A DNA stretch of 64,000 nt from Leucothrix arctica (GTDB lineage: Bacteria > Pseudomonadota > Gammaproteobacteria > Thiotrichales > Thiotrichaceae). The notes below the pieces were generated by a model, which was not told where the DNA came from, ran no database searches, and worked only from the letters and a program-made list of their open reading frames with translations. The stretch is from positions 682,001 to 746,000 of the forward strand of contig NZ_QGKL01000042.1 of NCBI RefSeq assembly GCF_003172895.1. The letters are read 5' to 3'. Shown here one piece after another: positions 28,162 through 35,690 of the stretch (positions are counted from its first letter, which is position 1; every line of letters begins with the position of its first letter). The position numbers and the translations under genes are program-made.

Positions 28162-28812
28162 TTAGTCTAACTGTTTTAAGGCATCGATAATGTCTTGTGG
28201 CTCTGAACGTGTACGGTAATCAACATCAACAAAACGCCATGCAACAACACCATCTTGCCCGATGACAAACGTAGCAGGAATCGGGAGTATATTTGCATTT
28301 CCGTTATTGATGGCTTCTAGATCAAGTCCACGGTCTACTTTCATGTGCTCTAACAAATACTCAGGCACCTCCCACGCAACACCGTACTCTGACGCAACTT
28401 TTGCACTTTGGTCAGACAATACAACAAAGTCCATTCCACTAATTTCATCTTTTGTCAGAGAGTCATCAGGGACTTGAGGGCTAATTGCCACTAACTCAGC
28501 ACCAAGCGCATTAATGTCGGCTAGACGAGCTTGTAGTGCTTTCAGCTGTAGGTTGCAGTAAGGACACCAGCTACCACGATAAAATGTAACGACTACAGGG
28601 CCTTTATTGAGTAATTCAGTTAACGAAACCGACTTACCTTCTGCGCTTGATAGGTTGAAGTCTGGTGTTTTCTGACCCACTTCCAAGGCTTCACTGCCTT
28701 GTTGAAAAGCTTTTGCCTTGGCAATCTCCTCATCAACGCCTTTCATAAACTCAGGATTACCTTTGCGCCCTGCTGCCACTTTAGCATCAGTTTGTTCTTT
28801 TAAACTTGTCAT
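28162..28812 (-). CDS. Peroxiredoxin-like AhpC/TSA family protein
   Basis: 216 residues from the ATG at 28812, chosen because AGAGG sits 6 bp upstream; an ORF extension to 28896 is not needed. A helical N-terminal part (about residues 1-50) precedes a thioredoxin-fold domain: KTPDFNLSSAEGKSVSL, then VVTFYRGSWCPYCNLQLKAL with a CPYC pair at the peroxidatic position, AELVAISPQVPDDS, and IPATFVIGQDGVVAWRFVD. The CxxC arrangement is more thioredoxin-like than in typical 2-Cys peroxiredoxins. Likely a cytoplasmic thiol peroxidase or reductase acting on peroxides; the electron donor is not evident from neighbours. Confidence 0.9.
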   Translation of the reverse strand: MTSLKEQTDAKVAAGRKGNPEFMKGVDEEIAKAKAFQQGSEALEVGQKTPDFNLSSAEGKSVSLTELLNKGPVVVTFYRGSWCPYCNLQLKALQARLADINALGAELVAISPQVPDDSLTKDEISGMDFVVLSDQSAKVASEYGVAWEVPEYLLEHMKVDRGLDLEAINNGNANILPIPATFVIGQDGVVAWRFVDVDYRTRSEPQDIIDALKQLD

Positions 28813-29029
28813 GTTTTGCCTCTTGTTTGGGTAGCCGTAAATATGTGTATTTAAACGAATATTGAGGTGTTGTAGATGCGGTGATTTAAGCCCCATTCAA
28901 ATACTTAGTCAAGGCAGAGACACATTTAGCAGCAGTCAAAGAATTACTATCTATTCATGACATTGATGGTACGACTAAGCTTTCGAGCAATGATAAGCCA
29001 ACTACAATTGCTGTAGTCGGCTTTATTAT

Positions 29030-29608
29030 TTAGCAACCGCAGTCAGAATATTCTGGGAAGTATTCCGTTTGAAGGTCATCATTTACAGCAACAGTACTTG
29101 TATCCGTTTCAACGAAAGTGTCAGCACTCGCACTATCTGTCGTCGATGAGTCAGTTTTACTTACTGGCTCATTTGGCACGTCGTAGCCATCTAAAGTCGT
29201 CACACCAAAATACGCTTCGACCTTTTTTCTATGACCTAGAACTACATCAGCCCCAGCCGTTAAGTAGTTACCCGTCACACCACCCGTAAGAAGCGCCTTT
29301 CGCTCTTGCAAACTATATCCAGCACCATAGGTGTATTGGACATCTTCATCACCCGTGACACCTTCAACTTTAAGCTTATCGATACCTTCGTGAGGTGCGT
29401 ATGACGCGCTCGCTTGCCAACCACTAACATCACCATCAGTTTCAACGTCAACTGAGCGGTAACCCACTAACACATCTGGCTTCAATGATTTATCGCCAAA
29501 CGTCCACTGTAGAGCTGCGAATGGATTTTTCTCTTCGACAGAGTAACCCCAAGCGCTACTAGCGAATGTTAGCGTCACTGCGCAAGTTATTAACTTCCAT
29601 GTTTTCAT
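29030..29608 (-). CDS. Exported protein of unknown function, probable beta-rich envelope protein
   Basis: 192 residues from the ATG at 29608, preceded by AGAGGA at good distance. Signal peptide MKTWKLITCAVTLTFASSAW. The mature part has alternating strands with aromatic ends (FAALQWTFGDKSLKPDVLVG, GWQASASYAP, VQYTYGAGYSL, GADVVLGHRKKVEAYFGV), which suggests a small beta-barrel or beta-sandwich. The C-terminal ~50 residues are acidic and rich in Ser, Thr and Asp, ending in DCGC, a terminal Cys pair that could bind metal or form a disulfide. No family recognised. Confidence 0.72.
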   Translation of the reverse strand: MKTWKLITCAVTLTFASSAWGYSVEEKNPFAALQWTFGDKSLKPDVLVGYRSVDVETDGDVSGWQASASYAPHEGIDKLKVEGVTGDEDVQYTYGAGYSLQERKALLTGGVTGNYLTAGADVVLGHRKKVEAYFGVTTLDGYDVPNEPVSKTDSSTTDSASADTFVETDTSTVAVNDDLQTEYFPEYSDCGC

Positions 29609-29779
29609 TACGTCATCCTCTTTCTGAGTTATAGAAATTGCCTGTAATGGCAATTTTCATAGTAGTTCAGAATATTGAGGTGATGATGACGGTTCGACTG
29701 CCTAACACGACCTTTCATAGGATTACTAAAACTCGCTCACAGTGTCGGAAGCGACTAGTCTACTTACGCCTTACTTTAC

Positions 29780-30061
29780 TTAGTCGCCAGTTACAAAATA
29801 ATGATGAATAAAATAAATCTCTCGAACTAGAAAGCTAACTCTAACTTTTAAGCCTTTGTACCTAGTGGTAGGAGTTGGTGAGGAAAAAGCATCAATACCC
29901 AAAACTTCTGCCATCATGATTGCACGCTTCATATGCAGTGGTTCACTGACGATAATCGCAGAATTAAGGTTATTTTCCTGTATTATTTTATGGGTGTAGT
30001 AGAGGTGTTTCTGGATCGTTCGAGAGTTAACATCCTTTTTTGGAACAAAATGGATGACAAT
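29780..30061 (-). pseudogene. Remnant of a YdcF/SanA-family (DUF218) gene, C-terminal half only
   Basis: The minus strand is open for 93 codons without a start and reads DVNSRTIQKHLYYTHKII, then SAIIVSEPLHMKRAIMMAE, IDAFSSPTPTTRYKGLK and FLVREIYFIHHYFVTGD-stop. These match in order the C-terminal half of DUF218 proteins (the SDPLHMKRA and PTPTTRY motifs and the REVYFYHHY end). An in-frame stop lies directly upstream (30062-30064) and the N-terminal ~100 residues, with the GGG and nucleotide-like motifs, are missing. I infer a truncated, inactive gene. The plus-strand ORF over the same bases is a shadow. Confidence 0.75.
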
Positions 30062-30085
30062 TTAACGCTGCTCATTAATTTTTAT

Positions 30086-30202
30086 TTATCTTCCATACAC
30101 AGCCTTGTGTCTTTCTTCTAGAGCATTTTCAACAACATCAAATACCGTTATAAACCTAGCACACCACTTAAAAGAGTCAGCCTCTAGTTGTTTAGACCCT
30201 AG
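30086..30202 (-). other. Short open stretch between two gene remnants, origin unknown
   Basis: Thirty-eight codons open on the minus strand, reading FKWCARFITVFDVVENALEE near the middle and KAVYGR before the stop. It has no start codon in range and stops upstream (TGA TGA). The composition looks protein-like, so it may be the tail of a third broken gene. I do not recognise a family; chance cannot be excluded. Confidence 0.3.
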
Positions 30203-30473
30203 TCATCATTGTCTGTTTAAATTTGGTAAACACCGTCTTGCTAGAGAAGTGACGCTGACGCTTAATCAATATATGAAGACCTATAATGACCACATTATAC
30301 AGCGAAACTTAGCGCACTTAACGCCCGTGTAAGCAATGAAAAAGTGGTACCGTGAAAAGCCCGAACTGTTTAGAAAAAGAATTTATGAACAGACGGGTCT
30401 TGACACCTACTCGCTAGTAAGTGCGAGAAAAGGTATAAACATCAAACAGCCTACTAAAAGAAATACCCTATAG
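30201..30473 (+). pseudogene. 3' remnant of an IS481-type transposase with a premature stop
   Basis: The plus-strand frame reads REVTLTLNQYMKTYNDHI, IQRNLAHLTPV-stop, then AMKKWYREKPELFRKRIY and EQTGLDT to a stop at 30471-30473. This is the characteristic C-terminal end of IS481-group transposases (YN...PQ.AL...TP..AL..W....P.LF....YN.TGLD). The TAA at 30330-30332 sits where the family usually has a Gln codon, so one C-to-T change (CAA to TAA) explains it. The DDE catalytic domain and terminal inverted repeats are not present. A dead, truncated copy. Confidence 0.75.
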
Positions 30474-30522
30474 ACGAGCATCACTGTCATTTACAGGTTC
30501 TTGAATAATCTAAATTTATGAG

Positions 30523-30969
30523 TCAAAGTGAACCCTCAGATAAGCCACCAGAACGCTTTCGGTGTTTACCTAAAAGTATCAAAAATAGCGGAAGTAATAT
30601 CGGTATCCAACTTGGAACCCCTACCCAAAAAATTGGCGTAGGTTTTGCGCTGTTGATATACCAAAAGCCAAGCCGGTTCCAAACTGTAGCAGAGTCAGGA
30701 AGTGGCTTAACAGGCTTGAGTAATGCACTCGCAGGGTCGAGCTTTTCTAACTTACGGTTTGGATTCGCACTTGTTTGATGGCTTCCATAACCTACCCAAA
30801 CCGAACCATGCCCTGTCCAGTTGAGTCGATAGTAGTAATGTAAAACACCTGACTCGACTTGCTGATCGTGGTCTATACCAATGGCGGAGTGATGGGTATA
30901 GCTGCTTAGCCAAAGAACGGTAAAAACCAATAAGGACGCATACAGAACAGTGTTATAAATTATTTTCAT
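30523..30969 (-). CDS. Small membrane protein of unknown function with two membrane segments
   Basis: 148 residues. An N-terminal hydrophobic segment (IIYNTVLYASLLVFTVLWLS) and a second near the C terminus (WVGVPSWIPILLPLFLILLG) flank a ~75-residue extracytoplasmic region with several Trp and Tyr (YYYRLNWTGHGSVWVGYG). It ends in a basic tail (KHRKRSGG), giving an N-in, C-in topology. The pattern (aromatic loop, then PxWxPxLLPxFLxLLxxRxRxR) recurs in short uncharacterised bacterial proteins. No function can be assigned. Same direction as the following small genes, but with a 37-bp gap. Confidence 0.65.
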   Translation of the reverse strand: MKIIYNTVLYASLLVFTVLWLSSYTHHSAIGIDHDQQVESGVLHYYYRLNWTGHGSVWVGYGSHQTSANPNRKLEKLDPASALLKPVKPLPDSATVWNRLGFWYINSAKPTPIFWVGVPSWIPILLPLFLILLGKHRKRSGGLSEGSL

Positions 30970-31006
30970 TTATCGACTATGGAAGCAATTGTTAGCATTT
31001 TTAAAC

Positions 31007-31228
31007 TCACCCCGAAGCAGACTCAACCATCGCCTTAATTTTTACTGCTTTCTCAAAATGATCCAACTCATGCGTCTTGATCCACCACTCAGCTGCTTCC
31101 ATCAACAGCGCAGGATCATCATTTTTATTCGCGAAAAATGCGTAAAAAGACAAGCCAACGTTCGTACCTTTCTTCTCTATCTTTTCATCACACACTTTGA
31201 TGATTTTCTCTTTTAAGCTCGCTCTCAT
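31007..31228 (-). CDS. Small cytoplasmic protein, possibly DUF6500 family
   Basis: 73 residues, no signal or membrane segment. Mostly helical and charged: MRASLKEKIIKVCDEKIEKK, GLSFYAFFANKNDDP, LLMEAAEWWIKTHELDHFEK. I recall a conserved small family (DUF6500) with this sequence pattern, but cannot confirm the assignment here. Function unknown. It begins one base before the end of the gene upstream (31230), so the two are close enough for cotranslation. Confidence 0.7.
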   Translation of the reverse strand: MRASLKEKIIKVCDEKIEKKGTNVGLSFYAFFANKNDDPALLMEAAEWWIKTHELDHFEKAVKIKAMVESASG

Positions 31229-31229
31229 G

Positions 31230-31808
31230 TTACTTAACTAACTTTTTGGCAGCGCTACCTTGAGAAAATATTTGAGAACCAACTTTATTGTTAACGGGTT
31301 TAACAGGCAATACAGGGACAACAGGCTCCAGAGTGACGCACGTTTCAAGCAATGCCGCTTGCTGCTCTGTGACAGTAAACGGCTGAGCGCTACATGCACC
31401 AAGCTGCAAAGTCATACCCGTTGTTCCATCCGGTTTTACTAAAAAGTACCCACTCGTTTTACTTTCTGGTAAACGCGCACACCAACTGGCAATGCAGGAA
31501 GTAGTTATGCGCAACTTGGCACCCTTAACCTCTCGCTTTCCAGCTTTATCGCTAATGCTCCCCGTAAACAAATAATCGGCAACGGCTGGGCCTTTACTAC
31601 CCACCACACCCTGCTTTGTTTCTTGAGAAATAACCTTATCCAAGCGCAACTCGCCATTCACCAACACTGGGTTTTGTTGTGACTCTTGCATCAACTGACA
31701 CATCTGAACAGGGTCAGGTCGCATACAACTCAATGCGTGAGCTTGGTAGCTTGTCATTAAAAGTATAGTACCTACAAAAGCACTGGCAGTTTTACGCTGG
31801 ATATTCAT
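31230..31808 (-). CDS. Exported cysteine-containing protein of unknown function
   Basis: 192 residues. Signal peptide MNIQRKTASAFVGTILLMTS ending near QAHA. The mature protein starts LSCMRPDPVQMCQLMQESQQ and contains six Cys in total (two near the N terminus, two in ITTSCIASWCARLP, two later), consistent with disulfides in the periplasm. The middle (YLFTGSISDKAGKREVKG, LRITTSC, SGYFLVKPDG) reads as a beta-rich domain with some likeness to OB/TIMP-like secreted domains, which is a guess. The C-terminal tail is Pro/Val-rich. Between a MATE transporter and a small unknown gene on the same strand. Confidence 0.72.
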   Translation of the reverse strand: MNIQRKTASAFVGTILLMTSYQAHALSCMRPDPVQMCQLMQESQQNPVLVNGELRLDKVISQETKQGVVGSKGPAVADYLFTGSISDKAGKREVKGAKLRITTSCIASWCARLPESKTSGYFLVKPDGTTGMTLQLGACSAQPFTVTEQQAALLETCVTLEPVVPVLPVKPVNNKVGSQIFSQGSAAKKLVK

Positions 31809-31825
31809 AATTATTTCCTCTTTTA

Positions 31826-33169
31826 TTAAAGCACTACGTAACTATTTAACGTCCGCATCAACGTCTTTCTAAACTTGTAAAACTTCATCATCTCATCAAA
31901 CAAAATGATGCTAAACACCATCAATAATGGCGCATCCAAATAGATCAACAACGCCCCCGTTGGCAATGCAATCAGCCATAACGTCACGAAGTTTATTCTC
32001 ACAATACTGTAACTCTCACCCATCGCCCTGATCATGTTTCCACAGAACATATTACTCGTACGGAAGATTGGAATAAGTATGTATGAAGGCGCGATAATAG
32101 CCAATGCTGTGATCGTTTCAGGTGACAAATTATTGTAAATATGCGGAAGCGACTGACTAAACAGGAAGTAACAAAACATCATGACAATAGACATGAGTGT
32201 TGCAACAAGACTCGACTGCAACACAAAAGGTTTGATGCTTTTCACATCCCCTTTACCGATAAACTGACTCACAAAAATGGTGCTAGCTTTGGCCCAGGAG
32301 TTTACAAATAAACCACCGATTTTTATCCAAGGCATGATCAAAGTGATCGCTGCAAAAGCAGAGACTGACAGCTGTGCAAACAACACTTGGAACATCATTT
32401 GTCCCGTTAATAACACTGCAAAATTAGAGACAACGGGTGTCACTTCAAGCAGGTGTAACTTAGTGGCAGCATAGTTAACCGCACCAAAACCACCGACGCG
32501 TCCTTTATCCACTTCTTGCTTAAAACGGTACGCCAAGTAACCAAAACGAATGAAAATTGCAGCAACACTTCCCCAAGCCGCGCCAGCTAACCCCATCTCT
32601 GGTGCGCCCCATAAACCATAAATCAGTATTGCGCTGCACACGACATTAAACGGTATTTCCAATAAGAAACCGTAAAGGGGGATGCGGGTGTTTTTATAAG
32701 AGTTGAAGTACACCACGATCACTTGAGAGAACGATGAAAATATCAGTAAGCACAACGATATTTCAATATAACTAGTGGCCTGCACCGCAACCGATTCATC
32801 GGCAATAATGGCTCTAACCAACGGGTCTGCACCGAATAATAGCAGCAACATTGCCAGCAATGAAAAGGCCAGATTAACGATCCATGCCGCGGCTACTTCT
32901 ACACCGACTTTTTTAATATCACCAGCACCGATAGCACGCGATAAAACAAACTGCGTGCCGCTCGCGATGGCAACTTGAATACCTATAATAAAGGTAACAA
33001 TCGCGCCAGCAACACCGAAGGCCGCTAACGACACCTCGCCCAATGACGCAATTAGAAGGAGATCAATAAGAGTGACTGACTGTAATAAAACCGCATTGAA
33101 AGCCATTGGCCATGCGAGTGAAGTTATGTCGAATACTGTTTTTCTGGTGAGGTTTTTGAAGGCTTGCAT
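31826..33169 (-). CDS. MATE family multidrug/toxin efflux transporter
   Basis: 447 residues from the ATG at 33169 (MQAFKNLTRKTVFDITSLAW); the longer ORF start at 33235 adds 22 basic residues without support. Twelve hydrophobic segments in two homologous halves; the N-terminal LAWPMAFNAVLLQSVTLIDL and GVAGAIVTFIIGIQVAIASG match the DinF/NorM-like MATE fold. MATE proteins export cationic drugs or metabolites in exchange for Na+ or H+. The substrate is not inferable. It ends 18 bp before the exported Cys-protein gene, so these may form one transcript. Confidence 0.92.
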   Translation of the reverse strand: MQAFKNLTRKTVFDITSLAWPMAFNAVLLQSVTLIDLLLIASLGEVSLAAFGVAGAIVTFIIGIQVAIASGTQFVLSRAIGAGDIKKVGVEVAAAWIVNLAFSLLAMLLLLFGADPLVRAIIADESVAVQATSYIEISLCLLIFSSFSQVIVVYFNSYKNTRIPLYGFLLEIPFNVVCSAILIYGLWGAPEMGLAGAAWGSVAAIFIRFGYLAYRFKQEVDKGRVGGFGAVNYAATKLHLLEVTPVVSNFAVLLTGQMMFQVLFAQLSVSAFAAITLIMPWIKIGGLFVNSWAKASTIFVSQFIGKGDVKSIKPFVLQSSLVATLMSIVMMFCYFLFSQSLPHIYNNLSPETITALAIIAPSYILIPIFRTSNMFCGNMIRAMGESYSIVRINFVTLWLIALPTGALLIYLDAPLLMVFSIILFDEMMKFYKFRKTLMRTLNSYVVL

Positions 33170-33334
33170 GTTGTTCCGAGGTCTTAGCTGTTTAACACGT
33201 AGAGAGAATAATGCCCCTCTTAAAGCGCAAATCACAACCTAATTTGACGATTACCTCACCTATGGCTTCAAATTATCAACACCTTACAGCACTCACAACA
33301 AGTAAGCTGCTTAGCCTAGTATTACGCCAATCTA

Positions 33335-33820
33335 TTAAATGACAACCTTAGCGCTATCGAGCGTCACTTCTTTTCCGTTGTTTTCTAAAAAATCGATACG
33401 GCTAAGTAACGGAATACGGTTAGAAGCAATATCAGCAATAGTTACTTCATCAAGTACATCCATAAATGCGTTAGTCGCTTCTTGAATTTTCTTAGATAGC
33501 TTACAAATACCAATCAATGGGCAGGTATTTTCCTCAGGATTAAAGCACTCAACAATATCTAACGGCCCTTCTGTTAGCCGAATAATGTCGCCGACAATAA
33601 TCTCTTCAGCTGGACGGTTTAAACGAAACCCACCACCGCGGCCACGCACTGTCTCTAAGTAGCCAGCTTTACCCAGCTGATGAACTACCTTAACAATGTT
33701 TGGACGCGACACGCTGTGAATAAACGCCACATCATCAACCCGCACAAGCTCTGGACTTTTGAGCGCAGCCAACTGCAAGCAACGCATTGCATAATTGGTA
33801 TAGCTGGTTAACTTCATCAA
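33335..33820 (-). CDS. Rrf2-family iron-sulfur transcriptional regulator, NsrR-like
   Basis: 161 residues. A winged helix at the N terminus (KLTSYTNYAMRCLQLAAL; VSRPNIVKVVHQLGKAGYLE; RGRGGGFRLNRPAEEI) matches the NsrR branch of Rrf2. Three Cys in ECFNPEENTCPLIGICKL (spacing 7 and 5, near residues 91-106) are the cluster ligands. Counting from the second Met, residue 8 is Asn, where E. coli and S. coelicolor NsrR have Asp, the fourth ligand in the latter. NsrR proteins sense nitric oxide through the Fe-S cluster and repress NO-defence genes. The gene is divergent from cioAB and palindromes resembling the NsrR consensus lie before both units. The start could be either of two adjacent ATGs. Confidence 0.88.
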   Translation of the reverse strand: MMKLTSYTNYAMRCLQLAALKSPELVRVDDVAFIHSVSRPNIVKVVHQLGKAGYLETVRGRGGGFRLNRPAEEIIVGDIIRLTEGPLDIVECFNPEENTCPLIGICKLSKKIQEATNAFMDVLDEVTIADIASNRIPLLSRIDFLENNGKEVTLDSAKVVI

Positions 33821-33862
33821 AAATCCTCCCCACCTTTTTAGAATATTTATTCTTGCACTTAT

Positions 33863-33885
33863 AAAGTATATATTAAATATACCTT
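33863..33885 (-). promoter_or_regulatory. Candidate NsrR-type operator upstream of the Rrf2 gene
   Basis: A 23-bp near-palindrome; on the minus strand the first half is AAGGTATATTT, 9 of 11 matches to the NsrR half-site AAGATGYATTT as I remember it, and the second half ATATATACTTT is weaker (about 7 of 11). It lies 43 bp before the regulator's start, in an AT-rich promoter-like stretch, and would allow autorepression. Confidence 0.5.
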
Positions 33886-34192
33886 ATAATATAACTAAGC
33901 AGCCTAACCAAACTGGCCAAAAGCCTTACGCCTAGCCGTAAAAACTACTTTCATTGATTACTCATGATTCACCATTAACTACACAAGCAATATTTATAAT
34001 GGGTCTCAAGCAATAACCTCTTATTTGTTGATGCTATCAAGGGTGGATTTGAAAATACATTTATAATATCTCTAGATTCTCTGAAGCCCATACTACAACC
34101 CACAAGGGTACACTTCACGGTGATAACACTACTAAAATTTAAGTAACAGTTTATCATCAGATACTTTATAAGAGTTGTCTGATTCCAACTTA
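33886..34192. other. Central part of the regulator-cioA intergenic region
   Basis: This is the middle of a 448-bp gap between the divergent Rrf2 gene and cioA. No gene is supported in it; one minus-strand ORF here (33975-34157) has no recognisable features. It is expected to carry the start sites of both units. Confidence 0.45.
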
Positions 34193-34215
34193 AAGCTATA
34201 TTTAAAATATTACTT
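34193..34215 (+). promoter_or_regulatory. Candidate NsrR-type operator upstream of cioA
   Basis: A 23-bp near-palindrome with halves AAGCTATATTT and AAATATTACTT around a single central A. Compared with the remembered NsrR consensus (11-1-11), 17 of 22 defined positions agree and the spacing is exact; nine of eleven positions are symmetric. It ends 53 bp before the cioA start, where a repressor would block the promoter. Confidence 0.6.
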
Positions 34216-34268
34216 TAAATTGCGATTAGCTTACAAAATTCAAATTAAACTTTAATGAGTACTTAATT

Positions 34269-35690
34269 ATGTTGGACACATTCACAGCGGAGACTCTTGC
34301 GCGGATACAGTTCGCGTTTACCATCTCCTTTCATATTATTTTTCCCGCCTTCTCGATTGGTGTGGCCAGTTACTTGGCTGTGCTAAATGGTCTATGGCTA
34401 AAAACTCGAAATCAAACCTATCTTCAATTATTTAATTATTGGAAAAAAATCTTTGCCGTTGCCTTTGGAATGGGTGTTGTTTCAGGCATCGTTATGTCCT
34501 ACCAATTTGGCACCAACTGGTCCGTGTTTGCTGAAAAAACAGGCCCTGTCCTCGGTCCACTCATGGCGTATGAAGTGCTCTCCGCATTCTTCCTAGAAGC
34601 GGGTTTCTTGGGTGTCGCCTTGTTTGGACGAGAGCGTGTTGGCGATAAACTACACATGTTTGCCGTTGCGATGGTTGCGTTTGGAACCTTGCTCTCAGCC
34701 ACTTGGATATTATCCGTTAACTCTTGGATGCAAACACCCGCGGGTTACAGCATCAATGAGCTTGGACAATTCATTCCAGAAGATTGGTGGCAAATAGTTT
34801 TTAACCCATCATTTCCGTACCGCTTGGTACACATGGTATTAGCCGCATACCTGACGACTGCGTTGGTTGTCGGTGGTGTCGGTGCATTACACCTGTTACG
34901 CAACAAAGCTGACGCTGCTGCACGCAAAATGTTTTCTATGGCAATGTGGATGCTCATTATTGTTGCCCCGCTACAGATTACCGTCGGCGACTTTCACGGA
35001 ATCAATACTTTGGAGCACCAACCCGTCAAAGTTATGGCAATGGAGGGACATTATGACAGTCACCCTGACGGCGCTCCGCTCATATTATTTGGCATACCAA
35101 ACGCTGAAGAAAAGCGTATCGACTACGCTATTCAGATACCTAAACTCTCGAGTTTAATTTTGAAGCATGACTTAAATGCACCGCTAGCAGGACTAGATAC
35201 TATTCCAGATGAGGACGAACCACCTGTTGTTATCGTTTTCTGGAGTTTCCGCATTATGGTTGCATTAGGATTTGCCATGTTAGGGCTAGGCGTATGGAGC
35301 CTTTGGAGACGTCTTCGTGGAAAACTATACGATGACTCATGGCTAAAACGCGCAGCCATTGTGATGGCACCCATGGGGTTTGTGGCAGTGCTAGCAGGCT
35401 GGGTCACCACTGAAGTAGGACGCCAACCCTTTACGGTTTACGGGCTGCTTCGCACATCAGACAGCTTAGCGCCTGTCGCAGCACCCGCAGTAGCAGCGTC
35501 TCTAATCGCATTTATTATCGTGTACTTCTTTGTATTTGGTGCAGGTACGTTCTATATCTTACGCATGATGAACAAAAACGCATCAACACCACACCTTGGT
35601 TTAAAAGATGGCCCTATCCGTACGGCTAGTCCGTCATTAGTCGCAACAATTGGTTCAGATGACGCATCAGGAGATAAGCATGGACATTGA
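34269..35690 (+). CDS. cioA: Cytochrome bd-type (cyanide-insensitive) quinol oxidase subunit I
   Basis: 473 residues with nine or so membrane segments. Haem ligand regions are visible: SFHIIFPAFS (His near residue 21), YRLVHMVLAAYLTTA (His for b558) and a Met-containing segment in the later membrane helix. The GRQPFTVYGLLRT segment near residue 395 and the short periplasmic Q loop are features of the CioA branch rather than E. coli CydA, which has a longer loop. The enzyme oxidises ubiquinol and reduces oxygen to water in the inner membrane; bd oxidases tolerate cyanide and NO. The stop overlaps cioB by 11 bp. An NsrR-like site precedes it. Confidence 0.95.
   Translation: MLDTFTAETLARIQFAFTISFHIIFPAFSIGVASYLAVLNGLWLKTRNQTYLQLFNYWKKIFAVAFGMGVVSGIVMSYQFGTNWSVFAEKTGPVLGPLMAYEVLSAFFLEAGFLGVALFGRERVGDKLHMFAVAMVAFGTLLSATWILSVNSWMQTPAGYSINELGQFIPEDWWQIVFNPSFPYRLVHMVLAAYLTTALVVGGVGALHLLRNKADAAARKMFSMAMWMLIIVAPLQITVGDFHGINTLEHQPVKVMAMEGHYDSHPDGAPLILFGIPNAEEKRIDYAIQIPKLSSLILKHDLNAPLAGLDTIPDEDEPPVVIVFWSFRIMVALGFAMLGLGVWSLWRRLRGKLYDDSWLKRAAIVMAPMGFVAVLAGWVTTEVGRQPFTVYGLLRTSDSLAPVAAPAVAASLIAFIIVYFFVFGAGTFYILRMMNKNASTPHLGLKDGPIRTASPSLVATIGSDDASGDKHGH

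Noticed and set aside
29933-30121. Plus-strand ORF of 62 codons
   Set aside because: It is antisense to the YdcF-family remnant, whose minus-strand reading matches family motifs.
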